Below, one piece after another: positions 10,272-19,906 of a DNA stretch of 64,000 nucleotides (position 1 is its first letter; each line of letters begins with the position of its first letter). The position numbers were made by a program, and so were the translations under genes. Location: the NCBI RefSeq assembly GCF_037126245.1, contig NZ_CP136925.1, positions 1,690,001 to 1,754,000 of the forward strand, read 5' to 3'. This stretch comes from Mangrovimonas cancribranchiae (lineage in GTDB: Bacteria > Bacteroidota > Bacteroidia > Flavobacteriales > Flavobacteriaceae). The notes below the pieces were generated by a model that searched no databases, was not told where the DNA came from, and worked only from the letters and a program-made list of their open reading frames with translations.

Positions 10272-11294
10272 CTATTGACTTCCAGAGAGTAAATTAGATA
10301 GTATTTTTGTGCCAGGAAACTGCTCTAAAATAATTTTCACAAAAACAGTAATAGGAATTGCCATAATAAGTCCTGGTATTCCCCAAATAAAGCCCCAAAG
10401 CATTAACATAACAAGTACTGTTATAATATTTATTGAAAACGATTTCCCCATAAATACAGGCTCTAAAACACCTCCAAACAATACTTGAACACCAGTAATA
10501 GATAGAAAGAAAAAGAACAACGTACTTGTTGGATCTAATTCAACAAGAGCAAAAATCGATAAACAAATAACAGAAATAAAAGAGCCTACCATTTGAACAA
10601 AATTAATTGCAAAGGCAAAAAGCCCCCAAAAAATAGGAAAACTAACATCAAAAACTAAACAAGCTAAGCCTGTAAAAATCCCTGTAAGTAGGCTAACAAA
10701 CACCTTAACTTTAATAAACTTAATTAAGTCTTTTTCTACCTTCATGAACGTTTTAACCGATGTATGCTTTTGCTTAAGAATAATAGCATTAATAACTTGA
10801 TGAACATTAATAGACTCGGCCAGCCATAACACTACAAAAAACGCCGTCATTAAAGCCATGGTTAGGGTTTTATGTAAAAATCCAAAAGTAGTTCCTAAGT
10901 TGTCTTTATGCAGGAATTGTGACAGCATGTTTTTATCGTTACTTATGGTAAGTCCAAATGTATCTTCTGCAGAACTTAAAAGTAACGCTATTTTTTCTTG
11001 AGCTTTGGTAAAAAACTCGCCTTTAGAAGCCATTATTTGTTTACTTGACAAATGAATAAGTTCTGCTCCTAAAGCCAAGGTTCCAAGAATAATTAGAACA
11101 ACAATAACAATGCTAGCATATTTAGGCACCTTACGTTTACCTAACCAACGCATAAGCGGCAAGAAAAACAAGGCAATAAACATAGAAAAAACAAGAGGTA
11201 TAAAAATAAACTTGAGTGTTTTTAGTAAATAAAACACCAAGGGAATTACTACAATAAGTAGCAAAATATTAGTTGTTCGCCTCTGCTCTAGCAT
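10272..11294 (-). CDS. AI-2E family transporter (PerM/YdiK-like permease)
   Basis: Inner-membrane permease of 340 residues. It has an N-terminal pair of helices, a long polar segment (about 85-155), then five or more helices with the family's C-terminal signature GGVLEPVFMGKSFSINIITVL and WGIPGLIMAIPIT. Members export autoinducer-2, act as Na+/H+ antiporters, or have no known substrate. The family is clear; the substrate is not. It lies 61 bp downstream of dnaB on the same strand. Confidence 0.88.
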   Translation of the reverse strand: MLEQRRTTNILLLIVVIPLVFYLLKTLKFIFIPLVFSMFIALFFLPLMRWLGKRKVPKYASIVIVVLIILGTLALGAELIHLSSKQIMASKGEFFTKAQEKIALLLSSAEDTFGLTISNDKNMLSQFLHKDNLGTTFGFLHKTLTMALMTAFFVVLWLAESINVHQVINAIILKQKHTSVKTFMKVEKDLIKFIKVKVFVSLLTGIFTGLACLVFDVSFPIFWGLFAFAINFVQMVGSFISVICLSIFALVELDPTSTLFFFFLSITGVQVLFGGVLEPVFMGKSFSINIITVLVMLMLWGFIWGIPGLIMAIPITVFVKIILEQFPGTKILSNLLSGSQ

Positions 11295-11354
11295 GATAAT
11301 GGTTTTGGGACGTAAAAATAGGCAAAAAAGCTGGTATGTTACGTTATACTATTC

Positions 11355-12905
11355 TTAAAAAGGCACTTCTCCATCGCCAGAATTATTATTTTGTTCTGGT
11401 GGATCAAACGCATCTGAAGCTGAAGGGTAATTATTACTGCTAAAAGAAGCTTCCTCGTTATCGTTCATTTTACTATGGAATTCATGTCCGTAAGGTGTAT
11501 CAAAGTCATCTAAATTATCAAACTTACCTAAATGACCAATAAATTTAAGTCGTATGTTGTCTAACCCTCCATTACGGTGCTTTGCAATAATAAATTCTGC
11601 TTGTCCTTCAGTAGGAGAGCGTTCTTCATCATCCCATTCTTCTATTTTGTAGTATTCTGGTCTATAAATAAACGATACAATATCGGCATCCTGCTCTATG
11701 GCACCAGATTCACGTAAATCTGATAGTAATGGTCGTTTACTACCTCCACGAGTTTCTACGGCACGAGATAATTGCGAAAGTGCGATAACAGGCACACTTA
11801 ATTCTTTTGCTAAAGCTTTTAAGTTACGTGAAATGGTCGATATTTCCTGTTCACGGTTTCCTCCTTTTGTTGATCCTCCAGCTGTCATAAGCTGTAAATA
11901 ATCAATAATAATAAGTTTTATGCCATGCTGCGAAGCTAGTCGTCTAGCCTTTGCACGCAAATCGAAAATAGATAACGATGGGGTATCGTCTATAAATAAA
12001 GGAGCTTTTTCTAACCCTTTCACTTTTACGTTAAGCTGTTCCCATTCGTGTTTTTCTAGCTTTCCTGTTCTTAATTTTTCTGAAGACAAGCCTGTTTCAG
12101 AAGATATTAAACGTGTAATTAACTGTACCGATGCCATCTCTAAAGAGAAAAAAGCCACTGGAATATTTTGATCGACAGCAATATTTCGTGCCATAGATAA
12201 CGTAAGTGCCGTTTTACCCATACCAGGACGTGCGGCCACAATAATTAAATCGCTATCTTGCCAACCAGAGGTTAAATCATCTAGCTTATTAAAACCAGTT
12301 GGTATACCACTTAATCCTTCTTTATTAGAAATTTCCTCTATCTTTTTCTTAGCTTGAATAACTAAGCTTTGTGCTGTTTCGCTTGACTTTTTAATGTTCC
12401 CTTGAGTAACTTCGTAAAGTTTTGTTTCTGCTTTGTCTAATAAGTCGAAAACATCTTGTGTTTCATCGTAAGAATCTTCTATTATTTCACTTGAAATTTT
12501 TATTAAACTTCGCTGAATAAATTTTTGTAAGATAATTCTAGCATGAAACTCGATATGAGCTGAAGAAGATACTTTTTGGGTTAACGAAATAAGGTAAAAA
12601 TCACCTCCAATTAAATCTAATTTGGCGTTTTTCTTTAATTGACTTGAAACGGTTAATAAGTCAATAGGCTCGCTATTTTCAAACAACTGAAAAATCGCTT
12701 CAAAAATATGTTGATGTGCTTCTTTGTAGAACGCTTCGGGGCTAAGAATGTCTATAACTTCGTCGACACCTTTTTTATCAATCATCATTGCCCCAATCAC
12801 AACCTCTTCTAAATCAACAGCTTGCGGAGGAACTTTTCCTCTTTCAAGATTAATTATTGTACTCTTGTCTACTTGATATCCTTTAATTTGATTGGGTTGC
12901 TTCAT
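11355..12905 (-). CDS. dnaB: Replicative DNA helicase DnaB
   Basis: Hexameric 5'-3' helicase of the replication fork, 516 residues. The N-terminal primase-binding domain spans about 27-130 (from VPPQAVDLEEVVIGAMM), followed by a linker and the RecA-like domain from about 195. Walker A is RPGMGKT (226-232), Walker B is in LIIIDYLQLM, and the QLSR sensor motif is present. There is no intein. The C-terminus is an acidic, Ser/Asn-rich tail ending GEVPF. The first 25 residues are an extra basic stretch; the next Met is internal to the domain, so the start stands. Confidence 0.97.
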   Translation of the reverse strand: MKQPNQIKGYQVDKSTIINLERGKVPPQAVDLEEVVIGAMMIDKKGVDEVIDILSPEAFYKEAHQHIFEAIFQLFENSEPIDLLTVSSQLKKNAKLDLIGGDFYLISLTQKVSSSAHIEFHARIILQKFIQRSLIKISSEIIEDSYDETQDVFDLLDKAETKLYEVTQGNIKKSSETAQSLVIQAKKKIEEISNKEGLSGIPTGFNKLDDLTSGWQDSDLIIVAARPGMGKTALTLSMARNIAVDQNIPVAFFSLEMASVQLITRLISSETGLSSEKLRTGKLEKHEWEQLNVKVKGLEKAPLFIDDTPSLSIFDLRAKARRLASQHGIKLIIIDYLQLMTAGGSTKGGNREQEISTISRNLKALAKELSVPVIALSQLSRAVETRGGSKRPLLSDLRESGAIEQDADIVSFIYRPEYYKIEEWDDEERSPTEGQAEFIIAKHRNGGLDNIRLKFIGHLGKFDNLDDFDTPYGHEFHSKMNDNEEASFSSNNYPSASDAFDPPEQNNNSGDGEVPF

Positions 12906-13019
12906 AACAGCGAAAGTAGGTAAATTGTACCTAACTAAAGTATGTTTTTATGTTTTGGTTGTTAACTACAAGTTAACAATCTAACTGTTAATAACTTAAT
13001 TTTATTGTTGATAATTGCA

Positions 13020-13056
13020 AAAAAAAACCGAAGTCATAAACTTCAGTTTTTTATAT
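13020..13056 (-). terminator. Terminator after accA
   Basis: On the minus strand ACTGAAG-TTTATGA-CTTCGGT forms a 7-bp stem followed by a T run. It lies 20 bp after the accA stop and insulates accA from dnaB. Confidence 0.75.
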
Positions 13057-13073
13057 CCGTTTATTAATAGGAA

Positions 13074-14027
13074 TTAACCTTTGTAAACACCCATATTGGC
13101 ATATTTATCCATACGTTTATTTACTAATTCTTTTGGTGATAAGTTTTTTAATTCCTCATAATTTTTAATTATGGCATCACGAACAGCTTTAAAAGTTGTT
13201 TCTCTATCGCTGTGTGCACCTCCAAGCGGTTCTTTAATAATATCGTCTATTACTTTTATGCGTTTACTGTCTTTAGCAGTAAGCTTTAAAGCATCTGCCG
13301 CTTGTTCTTTATATTCCCAGCTTCTCCAAAGTATAGATGAGCAGTTTTCAGGAGATATTACAGAAAACCAAGCGTTTTCTAGCATTAAGAATCTGTCTCC
13401 TACTCCAATACCTAAGGCGCCACCAGAAGCTCCTTCGCCTATAACAATACATATTACAGGTACTTTTAAACGAGACATTTCTAAAATGTTTCTGGCAATG
13501 GCTTCACCTTGCCCGCGTTCTTCGGCTTCTAATCCTGGGTATGCCCCTGGTGTATCGATAAATGTTACAATAGGAAGCCCAAATTTTTCTGCCGATTTCA
13601 TTAATCGTAATGCTTTTCTATAGCCTTCAGGGTTAGCCATACCAAAATTTCTATATTGCCTTGTTTTGGTATTGTAGCCTTTTTGTTGCCCTATAAACAT
13701 ATAGGTTTGATCGCCAATTTTTCCTAAACCACCTATCATGGCTTTATCGTCTTTTACATTTCTATCGCCGTGTAGCTCTAAAAAAGAATCGCCACATAAA
13801 GCTTTAATGTAATCTAACGTATAAGGTCTGTTTGGATGCCGAGATAATTGTACTCGTTGCCATGGCGTTAGATTTTTATAAATATCTTTTTTGGTTTCTT
13901 TTAGCTTCTTTTCTATTTGCTTGCAAGTTTCGGTAACATCAACATCACTCTCCTCTCCTATAACTTGGCATTTATCAAGTTGTTCTTCTAATTCTTTAAT
14001 AGGAATTTCAAAATCTAAATATTCCAT
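13074..14027 (-). CDS. accA: Acetyl-CoA carboxylase carboxyltransferase, alpha subunit
   Basis: The alpha half of the carboxyltransferase that makes malonyl-CoA for fatty-acid synthesis, 317 residues, matching the E. coli length of 319. Recognisable blocks are [65 protein letters not shown] and [11 protein letters not shown]. It has its own TATATTTG promoter box (14058-14065) and terminator, so it is a single-gene unit. The beta subunit accD is not in this window. Confidence 0.97.
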   Translation of the reverse strand: MEYLDFEIPIKELEEQLDKCQVIGEESDVDVTETCKQIEKKLKETKKDIYKNLTPWQRVQLSRHPNRPYTLDYIKALCGDSFLELHGDRNVKDDKAMIGGLGKIGDQTYMFIGQQKGYNTKTRQYRNFGMANPEGYRKALRLMKSAEKFGLPIVTFIDTPGAYPGLEAEERGQGEAIARNILEMSRLKVPVICIVIGEGASGGALGIGVGDRFLMLENAWFSVISPENCSSILWRSWEYKEQAADALKLTAKDSKRIKVIDDIIKEPLGGAHSDRETTFKAVRDAIIKNYEELKNLSPKELVNKRMDKYANMGVYKG

Positions 14028-14057
14028 TAGGTTTAAAATTTAATATTAGTTAGCCTA

Positions 14058-14065
14058 CAAATATA
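14058..14065 (-). promoter_or_regulatory. accA promoter -7 box
   Basis: TATATTTG on the minus strand, 31 bp before the accA ATG and just after the stop of the upstream transporter gene. No TTG lies at the ideal 17-21 bp distance; the nearest TTTG is 14 bp away. Confidence 0.5.
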
Positions 14066-14071
14066 AAAACT

Positions 14072-14986
14072 TTAATCATCAAATTGAGATAACGTTCTTT
14101 TCTTTTTAAGGTTTTTAATATTCTTAATAATACCATTTAGCAGTACCGTTATAACAATAATACCTGCGCCTAAATAAAAGTTTATACTCATAGTTTCCTT
14201 TTCTGGGAAAATAATTAACGCTAAAAGTATACCATAAACAGGTTCTAGATTATAGGTAAGTACAACGGTGTAAGGCGTTATATTTTTCATTATGTAAACG
14301 GTAGCCACAAAAGTGTATGCTGTACAAATGGTTGCGAGAATTATAAGCCAAAGTAAATCATTAAGAGATATTGAAAAAAACATTTTTGAAAACCCGTTAA
14401 TAGAAAACATTAAATAAACCGAAATAAATAATACTCCTGCAATAAACTCGTAAAACGATATAACTGAAGCTTTATGGATTTCTAAAAACTTACCATTTAA
14501 AACAGCAAAAAGTGACGAAAAAACAGCTGATAAGACCCCTATTAGTAAAGCTTTAAAATGATGAAACTCATTTTTAGTTATAATACTAACGCCTATTATG
14601 ATAATAATTCCGAAGAGAATTTCGTACCAACTTGGTTTTCGTTTAAATATTAAAGGCTCTATAAAAGACACAAAAAAAGATCCAGTTGAAAAAGCAGCTA
14701 ACGCGATAGAGATATTGGCTGTTTTAATAGCTTCGAAAAACGTAATCCAGTGTAAGGCAATAATAATACCAGCTAGCGAAAATTTAGTCAATTCCTTTTT
14801 AGAAACTTGAATGTTAACTTTAAACACCACCAAGTAAAGGCTCATTACCACTAAAGCAATTAACATTCTATACCAAACTAAAGAAATAGCCTCGATAGAA
14901 ATTAAAGCTCCTATTACCGCTGTGAATCCGGCTATAAAAACTAAAAAATGAAGGTGTGAATAATCTTTTAGCTTATCGTTTAGCAT
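14072..14986 (-). CDS. EamA/DMT-family transporter
   Basis: Drug/metabolite exporter-type membrane protein of 304 residues with ten hydrophobic segments in two EamA repeats. Typical signatures are GFTAVIGALISIEAISLVWYRMLIA near the start and TPYTVVLTYNLEPVYGILLALIIFPE in the second repeat. The substrate is unknown. Its start overlaps the end of the upstream LptF/G gene by 14 bp, so the two are translated from one transcript with tgt. The C-terminus is strongly basic. Confidence 0.88.
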   Translation of the reverse strand: MLNDKLKDYSHLHFLVFIAGFTAVIGALISIEAISLVWYRMLIALVVMSLYLVVFKVNIQVSKKELTKFSLAGIIIALHWITFFEAIKTANISIALAAFSTGSFFVSFIEPLIFKRKPSWYEILFGIIIIIGVSIITKNEFHHFKALLIGVLSAVFSSLFAVLNGKFLEIHKASVISFYEFIAGVLFISVYLMFSINGFSKMFFSISLNDLLWLIILATICTAYTFVATVYIMKNITPYTVVLTYNLEPVYGILLALIIFPEKETMSINFYLGAGIIVITVLLNGIIKNIKNLKKKRTLSQFDD

Positions 14987-16049
14987 TTAACAACAAGTAT
15001 ACAGCTAAAATACCAAATAAAATATTAGGAAACCAGACAGCGATTAAGGGAGGAAAATCTGATTGTGCTGCCATAACACCAAAAATCTTGTCGAAAAACA
15101 CAAATGTCATAGCAATACAAATACCAAAAGCAAGGTTTACGCCCATTCCGCCACGGCGTTTTATAGAAGAAACGGCAACTGCTATAATGGTTAAAATGAA
15201 TACCGATACAGGTAAACTCCACTTTTTATATTTAACTAGCTTATATCTGCTTATATAAGAAGAACCTCGTTTTTCTTCCTTTTCAATAAAACGGTTAAGC
15301 TCGCCATAAGGTAATGTTTCTGCTATGTATTCTACAGGTGTTAAATCTTCAAGATCGAAAGAAAAAACTGTATCTTTTCGTCTGGTTGTTTCTAAGATAT
15401 CGTTGTCTTTACCTATGTTACGTTTTACATATGAAATTAAACGATATGTAGAGTCTTCCTCTACAAACCTAATAGACGATGCACTAATTTTGTAGACCAT
15501 TTTATCGTTTTCAAAATGCTCTAAGGTGAAGTTTCTCCCTATATTACGCTTTACATCAAAACTACTTACATAAATGTAATCGTTATCATTTATCTGCCTG
15601 TAAACGTTTTGTGTTTCTTGAGCTTTACGTCCTTTCTTTAAATACTTATAGGTAAAGTCGTTAAACCCTTTACTTGCCTCGGGTGCTAAATACATTCCTA
15701 AAAACAATGCTAAAATAGCTACAAGTGTTCCTCCAATCATATAAGGTCTTAAAAACCTATAAAATGACACCCCTGAACTTAAAAAAGCAACAATTTCTGT
15801 GTTATTGGCTAATTTTGACGTAAACCAAATTACTGATAAGAATAAAAATAACGGGAATAATAAGTGTGCAAAATATATGGTAAAATCTAAAAAATAAAGC
15901 ATAACCTCGTTAAAAGGCGCTTCGTTTTCTAATATTTTACCAATTTTTTCGGCTAAATGAACCGTAATACCAATAGGCACAAACAACAATAGCATTACAA
16001 AGAATGTAAACAAATATCGCTTTAATATGTACCAGTCTAAAATTTTCAT
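14973..16049 (-). CDS. LptF/LptG family LPS-export permease
   Basis: Inner-membrane component of the lipopolysaccharide transport ABC complex, 358 residues. It starts MKILDWYILKRYLFTFF, typical of the YjgP/YjgQ family, with three N-terminal helices, a periplasmic beta-jellyroll domain (about 125-265) and three C-terminal helices. The sequence cannot separate LptF from LptG with confidence. Its ATG abuts the tgt stop codon exactly, so it is translationally coupled to tgt. Confidence 0.9.
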   Translation of the reverse strand: MKILDWYILKRYLFTFFVMLLLFVPIGITVHLAEKIGKILENEAPFNEVMLYFLDFTIYFAHLLFPLFLFLSVIWFTSKLANNTEIVAFLSSGVSFYRFLRPYMIGGTLVAILALFLGMYLAPEASKGFNDFTYKYLKKGRKAQETQNVYRQINDNDYIYVSSFDVKRNIGRNFTLEHFENDKMVYKISASSIRFVEEDSTYRLISYVKRNIGKDNDILETTRRKDTVFSFDLEDLTPVEYIAETLPYGELNRFIEKEEKRGSSYISRYKLVKYKKWSLPVSVFILTIIAVAVSSIKRRGGMGVNLAFGICIAMTFVFFDKIFGVMAAQSDFPPLIAVWFPNILFGILAVYLLLNAKR

Positions 16050-17180
16050 TTACAAACGCTTGTCCATTTGTTTAACCATTTTATCCTTCCAGGTTCTAAA
16101 ATCTCCGGCTAAGATATGCTTTCTAGCTTCGCGAACCAACCATAAATAAAAGCCTAAATTATGTATGGTTGCTATTTGTTTTCCTAACAATTCATTCACT
16201 GTAAACAAATGTCTTAAATAGGCTTTGCTATATTCGGTATCAACAAAAGTGATGCCCATATCATCTATAGGAGAGAAATCATCTTCCCACTTTTTATTTT
16301 TGATATTTATGGTACCATGAGCGGTAAACAACATACCATTTCTTGCATTTCTTGTAGGCATGACGCAATCGAACATATCAACTCCTAAAGCAATATTTTC
16401 TAGTATGTTTATTGGTGTTCCAACACCCATTAAATAGCGAGGCTTATCTTCTGGTAAGATGTTGCACACCACATCGGTCATGGCATACATTTCTTCTGCG
16501 GGTTCTCCAACCGAAAGTCCACCAATAGCATTTCCTTCTGCACCTGCATTTGCTATATATTCTGCCGATTGTTGGCGCAAATCTTTATAAGTACTTCCTT
16601 GAACAATAGGAAAAAGTGTTTGGTTATAGTCGTATTTTAAAGGTGTTTTCTCTAAATGCTTAATACAACGGTCTAACCAACGATGTGTCATATGCATAGA
16701 GCGCTTTGCATAATGATAATCACACGGATATGGCGTACACTCATCAAAAGCCATAATAATATCAGCGCCTATAGTACGCTGAATTTCCATCACATTTTCT
16801 GGTGTAAACGTATGGTAACTACCATCTATATGCGATTTAAACTTAACGCCTTCTTCTTTAATTTTTCTATTGGCAGAAAGCGAATAAACTTGGTAGCCAC
16901 CAGAATCGGTTAAAATATTTCTATCCCAATTCATGAACTTATGTAACCCGCCAGCAGCTTCTAAAATAGGTGTTTTAGGACGAAGGTATAAATGATAGGT
17001 GTTTCCTAGAATAATATCTGGATTAATATCATTTTTTAATTCGCGTTGATGCACCCCTTTAACAGAAGCGACAGTTCCTACGGGCATAAAAATAGGCGTT
17101 TCTATTGTGCCATGATCTGTAGTAATCGTTCCTGCTCTTGCTTTACTTTGTAAGTCTTTTGCTAGTAGGTCAAAAGTCAT
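16050..17180 (-). CDS. tgt: tRNA-guanine(34) transglycosylase lacking zinc cysteines
   Basis: Exchanges guanine 34 for preQ1 in tRNAs with GUN anticodons during queuosine synthesis, 376 residues. The catalytic Asp92 (DSGGYQVYS) and Asp271 (DCVMPTRNARNG), and the substrate motif DECTPYPCDY are present. The zinc site seen in E. coli and Zymomonas enzymes (CxCxxC then His) is not intact. In register, the three cysteines become Gly309, Thr311 and Asp314, while His340 (TIHNL) stays. Length and the rest of the fold are normal. Upstream on the minus strand is a TATCTTTG box (17200-17207). It is the first gene of tgt-lptF/G-EamA. Confidence 0.95.
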   Translation of the reverse strand: MTFDLLAKDLQSKARAGTITTDHGTIETPIFMPVGTVASVKGVHQRELKNDINPDIILGNTYHLYLRPKTPILEAAGGLHKFMNWDRNILTDSGGYQVYSLSANRKIKEEGVKFKSHIDGSYHTFTPENVMEIQRTIGADIIMAFDECTPYPCDYHYAKRSMHMTHRWLDRCIKHLEKTPLKYDYNQTLFPIVQGSTYKDLRQQSAEYIANAGAEGNAIGGLSVGEPAEEMYAMTDVVCNILPEDKPRYLMGVGTPINILENIALGVDMFDCVMPTRNARNGMLFTAHGTINIKNKKWEDDFSPIDDMGITFVDTEYSKAYLRHLFTVNELLGKQIATIHNLGFYLWLVREARKHILAGDFRTWKDKMVKQMDKRL

Positions 17181-17199
17181 AGTTAAATTTTGTTGGCAG

Positions 17200-17207
17200 C
17201 AAAGATA
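17200..17207 (-). promoter_or_regulatory. tgt operon promoter -7 box
   Basis: TATCTTTG on the minus strand, 20 bp before the tgt ATG. A TTG lies 15 bp upstream of it (17223-17225), slightly closer than the usual 17-23 bp. Confidence 0.5.
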
Positions 17208-17339
17208 ACTAACTATATGTTACAAGCGTTGGACTTTATCATGATTTTAGGATTTACATAATTATCTGTATTGTTAGCAAATGATGTTTTTTAGTTAATA
17301 AATGCTTTAAAATAGCTTTATTAAATAGGGATAAAACTT

Positions 17340-17347
17340 TACTTTTG
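17340..17347 (+). promoter_or_regulatory. Transketolase promoter -7 box
   Basis: TACTTTTG at 17340-17347, 26 bp before the ATG, fits the TAnnTTTG consensus. I see no clear TTG at the expected distance upstream. It diverges from the tgt promoter within a 193-bp gap. Confidence 0.5.
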
Positions 17348-17373
17348 TAGCTTGAAAAAACAACACAATTAAA

Positions 17374-18219
17374 ATGTCAAAATCACAACATTTAGAAGAT
17401 TTAGTTATCCAAGTTCGTAGAGATATTTTACGAATGGTACACAAAGTTAATTCTGGTCACCCTGGAGGTTCTCTAGGTTGTACAGAATTTTTTGTAGCGC
17501 TTTATAATGAAATTATGGAGCAAAATGACGAGTTTAATATGGACGGAATTGGAGAAGATTTATTCTTTTTATCCAACGGACATATTTCTCCTGTATACTA
17601 TAGTGTTTTAGCAAGAACTGGATATTTTCCAGTTGACGAGTTAAACACGTTCCGTTTAATTAACTCTAGACTTCAAGGTCATCCAACTACTCACGAAGGG
17701 TTACCAGGTATTAGAATTGCATCAGGATCATTAGGACAAGGTATGAGTGTTGCCATTGGTGCGGCTCAAGCTAAAAAATTAAATAACGATAAGCATTTAA
17801 TTTATAGTCTTCATGGCGATGGCGAATTACAAGAAGGGCAAAATTGGGAAGCCATTATGTATGCTTCAGCAAAAAAAGTGGATAACCTTATTGCTACTGT
17901 AGATTTAAACGGGCAACAAATAGATGGATCCACTGATGATGTTTTAGACATGGGCGATGTAAAATCTAAGTTTGAAGCCTTTGGTTGGATTGTAATAGAG
18001 ATAGAAGAAGGTAATAATTTAGAAGCTATCCTAAAAGGAATGGCAGAAGCTAAAAATAAAACAGGCCAAGAAAAACCTGTTTGTGTACTACTAAAAACAG
18101 TTATGGGTAATGGTGTAGACTTTATGATGCATACACATGCTTGGCATGGTAAAGCTCCTAACGATGAGCAATTAGCTATTGGACTAGAGCAAAATCCAGA
18201 AACTTTAGGAGACTATTAA
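17374..18219 (+). CDS. Transketolase, N-terminal subunit
   Basis: The thiamine-diphosphate-binding half of a split transketolase, 281 residues (fused enzymes are about 660). It carries HPGGSLGCTEFFVALY, the TPP motif GDGELQEGQNWE...NLIATVDLNGQQIDG, and the active-site His region VDFMMHTHAWHGKAPND. It catalyses two-carbon transfer in the non-oxidative pentose phosphate pathway together with the next gene, 19 bp downstream. Confidence 0.93.
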   Translation: MSKSQHLEDLVIQVRRDILRMVHKVNSGHPGGSLGCTEFFVALYNEIMEQNDEFNMDGIGEDLFFLSNGHISPVYYSVLARTGYFPVDELNTFRLINSRLQGHPTTHEGLPGIRIASGSLGQGMSVAIGAAQAKKLNNDKHLIYSLHGDGELQEGQNWEAIMYASAKKVDNLIATVDLNGQQIDGSTDDVLDMGDVKSKFEAFGWIVIEIEEGNNLEAILKGMAEAKNKTGQEKPVCVLLKTVMGNGVDFMMHTHAWHGKAPNDEQLAIGLEQNPETLGDY

Positions 18220-18238
18220 TTTAACAACCGAAGAAAAC

Positions 18239-19192
18239 ATGAAAACTTATACATATACAGAGAAGAAAGATACAAGAAGTGGTTTTGGTGCTGGGTTAAC
18301 CGAGTTAGGACGCACAAACCCTAATGTTGTTGCTTTATGTGCCGATTTAATAGGCTCACTTAAAATGAATGATTTTATTGCCGAAAATCCTGAAAGATTT
18401 TTTCAAGTGGGTATTGCCGAGGCTAATATGATGGGTATTGCTGCAGGACTAACTATTGGTGGAAAAATTCCATTTACAGGAACATTCGCCAACTTTTCAA
18501 CAGGACGAGTTTACGATCAAATCCGTCAATCTATAGCATATTCAGGAAAAAATGTGAAAATATGTGCTTCTCACGCTGGTTTAACTTTAGGTGAAGATGG
18601 TGCAACACACCAAATACTTGAAGACATTGGCTTAATGAAAATGTTACCAGGTATGACTGTAATAAACACCTGCGATTATAACCAAACAAAAGCCGCAACA
18701 ATTGCTATTGCAGAGCATGATGGGCCAGTATATTTACGCTTTGGAAGACCAAAAGTGCCTGTATTCACACCAGAAAATCAAACTTTTGAAATTGGTAAAG
18801 GCATTAAATTAACCGAAGGTAACGATGTTACTATAGTTGCTACAGGTCATTTAGTTTGGGAAGCTTTGGAAGCTTCAAAAGAATTACATGAAAAAGGGAT
18901 TTCTGCTGAAGTTATTAATATTCATACTATTAAACCATTAGATGAAAAAATTATTTTAGACTCTGTTGCCAAAACAAAATGCATTGTAACTGCTGAAGAG
19001 CACAACTACTTAGGTGGTTTAGGAGAAAGTGTTTCTAGAACATTAGCGACTCACAATCCTGCACCACAAGAATTTGTAGCAACTCAAGATACTTTTGGTG
19101 AATCTGGAACTCCAGATCAGCTTATGGAGAAGTATGGTTTAAACAGTAAATCTATTGTTTCTGCTTCAGAAAAAGTTTTAAAAAGAAAATAA
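18239..19192 (+). CDS. Transketolase, C-terminal subunit
   Basis: The pyrimidine-binding and C-terminal domains of transketolase as a separate protein of 317 residues. The catalytic Glu is in QVGIAEANMMGIAAGL, followed by HAGLTLGEDGATHQILEDIG and the C-terminal domain from about residue 190. It forms the enzyme with the product of the preceding gene. Two-gene transketolases are known in archaea and many Bacteroidota, so this is an intact arrangement and not a frameshift. The 19-bp gap and separate start support this. Confidence 0.93.
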   Translation: MKTYTYTEKKDTRSGFGAGLTELGRTNPNVVALCADLIGSLKMNDFIAENPERFFQVGIAEANMMGIAAGLTIGGKIPFTGTFANFSTGRVYDQIRQSIAYSGKNVKICASHAGLTLGEDGATHQILEDIGLMKMLPGMTVINTCDYNQTKAATIAIAEHDGPVYLRFGRPKVPVFTPENQTFEIGKGIKLTEGNDVTIVATGHLVWEALEASKELHEKGISAEVINIHTIKPLDEKIILDSVAKTKCIVTAEEHNYLGGLGESVSRTLATHNPAPQEFVATQDTFGESGTPDQLMEKYGLNSKSIVSASEKVLKRK

Positions 19193-19245
19193 TTCTTGTT
19201 TTTATACGTTTTTGTACTACACACAAAATCTTAAAAACAATTATT

Positions 19246-19836
19246 ATGAAACATATTATCACAACCATTGCATGCTCTTTTGCAATGGTTTTTTTTGTTA
19301 ATGGGCAAAATAAAAATGGTATTGGTTTTAAAGGAGGTATTAATTACAATGCTAATGGCGATTATTTTGAGTCGGTAAACCAAAATGCTAAAACTCCAGA
19401 TAGAAATATTGGTTACCACTTTGGTATTTTTGGTAAAGTTGGCAATAAATTATTTATAAAACCTGAATTAGTCTATACAAAAACAAAAAGTGATTATGAC
19501 GATGCTAGTTTTGACATGCAAAAGTTAGACGCTCCTGTTCTTGTTGGAATTAATTTTTTTAAAGTTTTTAATGCTTTTGCGGGACCTTCATTTCAATACA
19601 TTTTAGACACCGAGTTTGATGGAATAAGTATTGATAATGTAGAAAACGATTTTACTGTTGGAATTAATTTTGGAGTTGGCGTTAGTTTTAACAGAGTAGG
19701 AATTGACTTAAGATATGAACGTGGCTTTAGTGATAATGAAGCTACCTTTATTGATGATAATTTAAGTAATGGCATTGTTAGTAGAATTGATACAAGACCA
19801 GATCAACTTATTCTTAGCTTAAGCTTAATTTTATAA
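19246..19836 (+). CDS. Outer-membrane beta-barrel protein, PorT-like
   Basis: Signal peptide (MKHIITTIACSFAMVFFVNGQ) followed by alternating beta strands such as GIGFKGGINYN, FGIFGKVGNKLFIKPELVYT and FTVGINFGVGVSFNRVGIDLRYE, typical of the PorT-like barrel domain (outer-membrane protein beta-barrel domain 2). Mature length is about 176 residues, ending in an aliphatic/aromatic-poor strand (LILSLSLIL). Such proteins are common in flavobacterial outer membranes and the role is not defined. A strong terminator follows. Confidence 0.8.
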   Translation: MKHIITTIACSFAMVFFVNGQNKNGIGFKGGINYNANGDYFESVNQNAKTPDRNIGYHFGIFGKVGNKLFIKPELVYTKTKSDYDDASFDMQKLDAPVLVGINFFKVFNAFAGPSFQYILDTEFDGISIDNVENDFTVGINFGVGVSFNRVGIDLRYERGFSDNEATFIDDNLSNGIVSRIDTRPDQLILSLSLIL

Positions 19837-19852
19837 TAATAGCTTTCAGAAT

Positions 19853-19887
19853 TAAAAAAGGCACGTTTTAAAAACGTGCCTTTTTTA
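19853..19887. terminator. Bidirectional terminator
   Basis: AAAAAAGGCACGTTTT-AAAACGTGCCTTTTTT forms a 10-bp or longer stem flanked by A and T runs. It serves the barrel gene (plus) and the convergent FKBP gene (minus). Confidence 0.88.
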
Positions 19888-19906
19888 ATATTTTGATATT
19901 AGAATG

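Noticed and set aside
13171-13623. 150-codon frame on the plus strand within accA
   Set aside because: It is antisense to a clear accA and shows only the mirror of its codon pattern; no ribosome site or family match.
17374-19192. Transketolase broken in two by a mutation
   Set aside because: Each half has its own start and the split falls at the normal domain boundary; two-gene transketolases are established in Bacteroidota and archaea.
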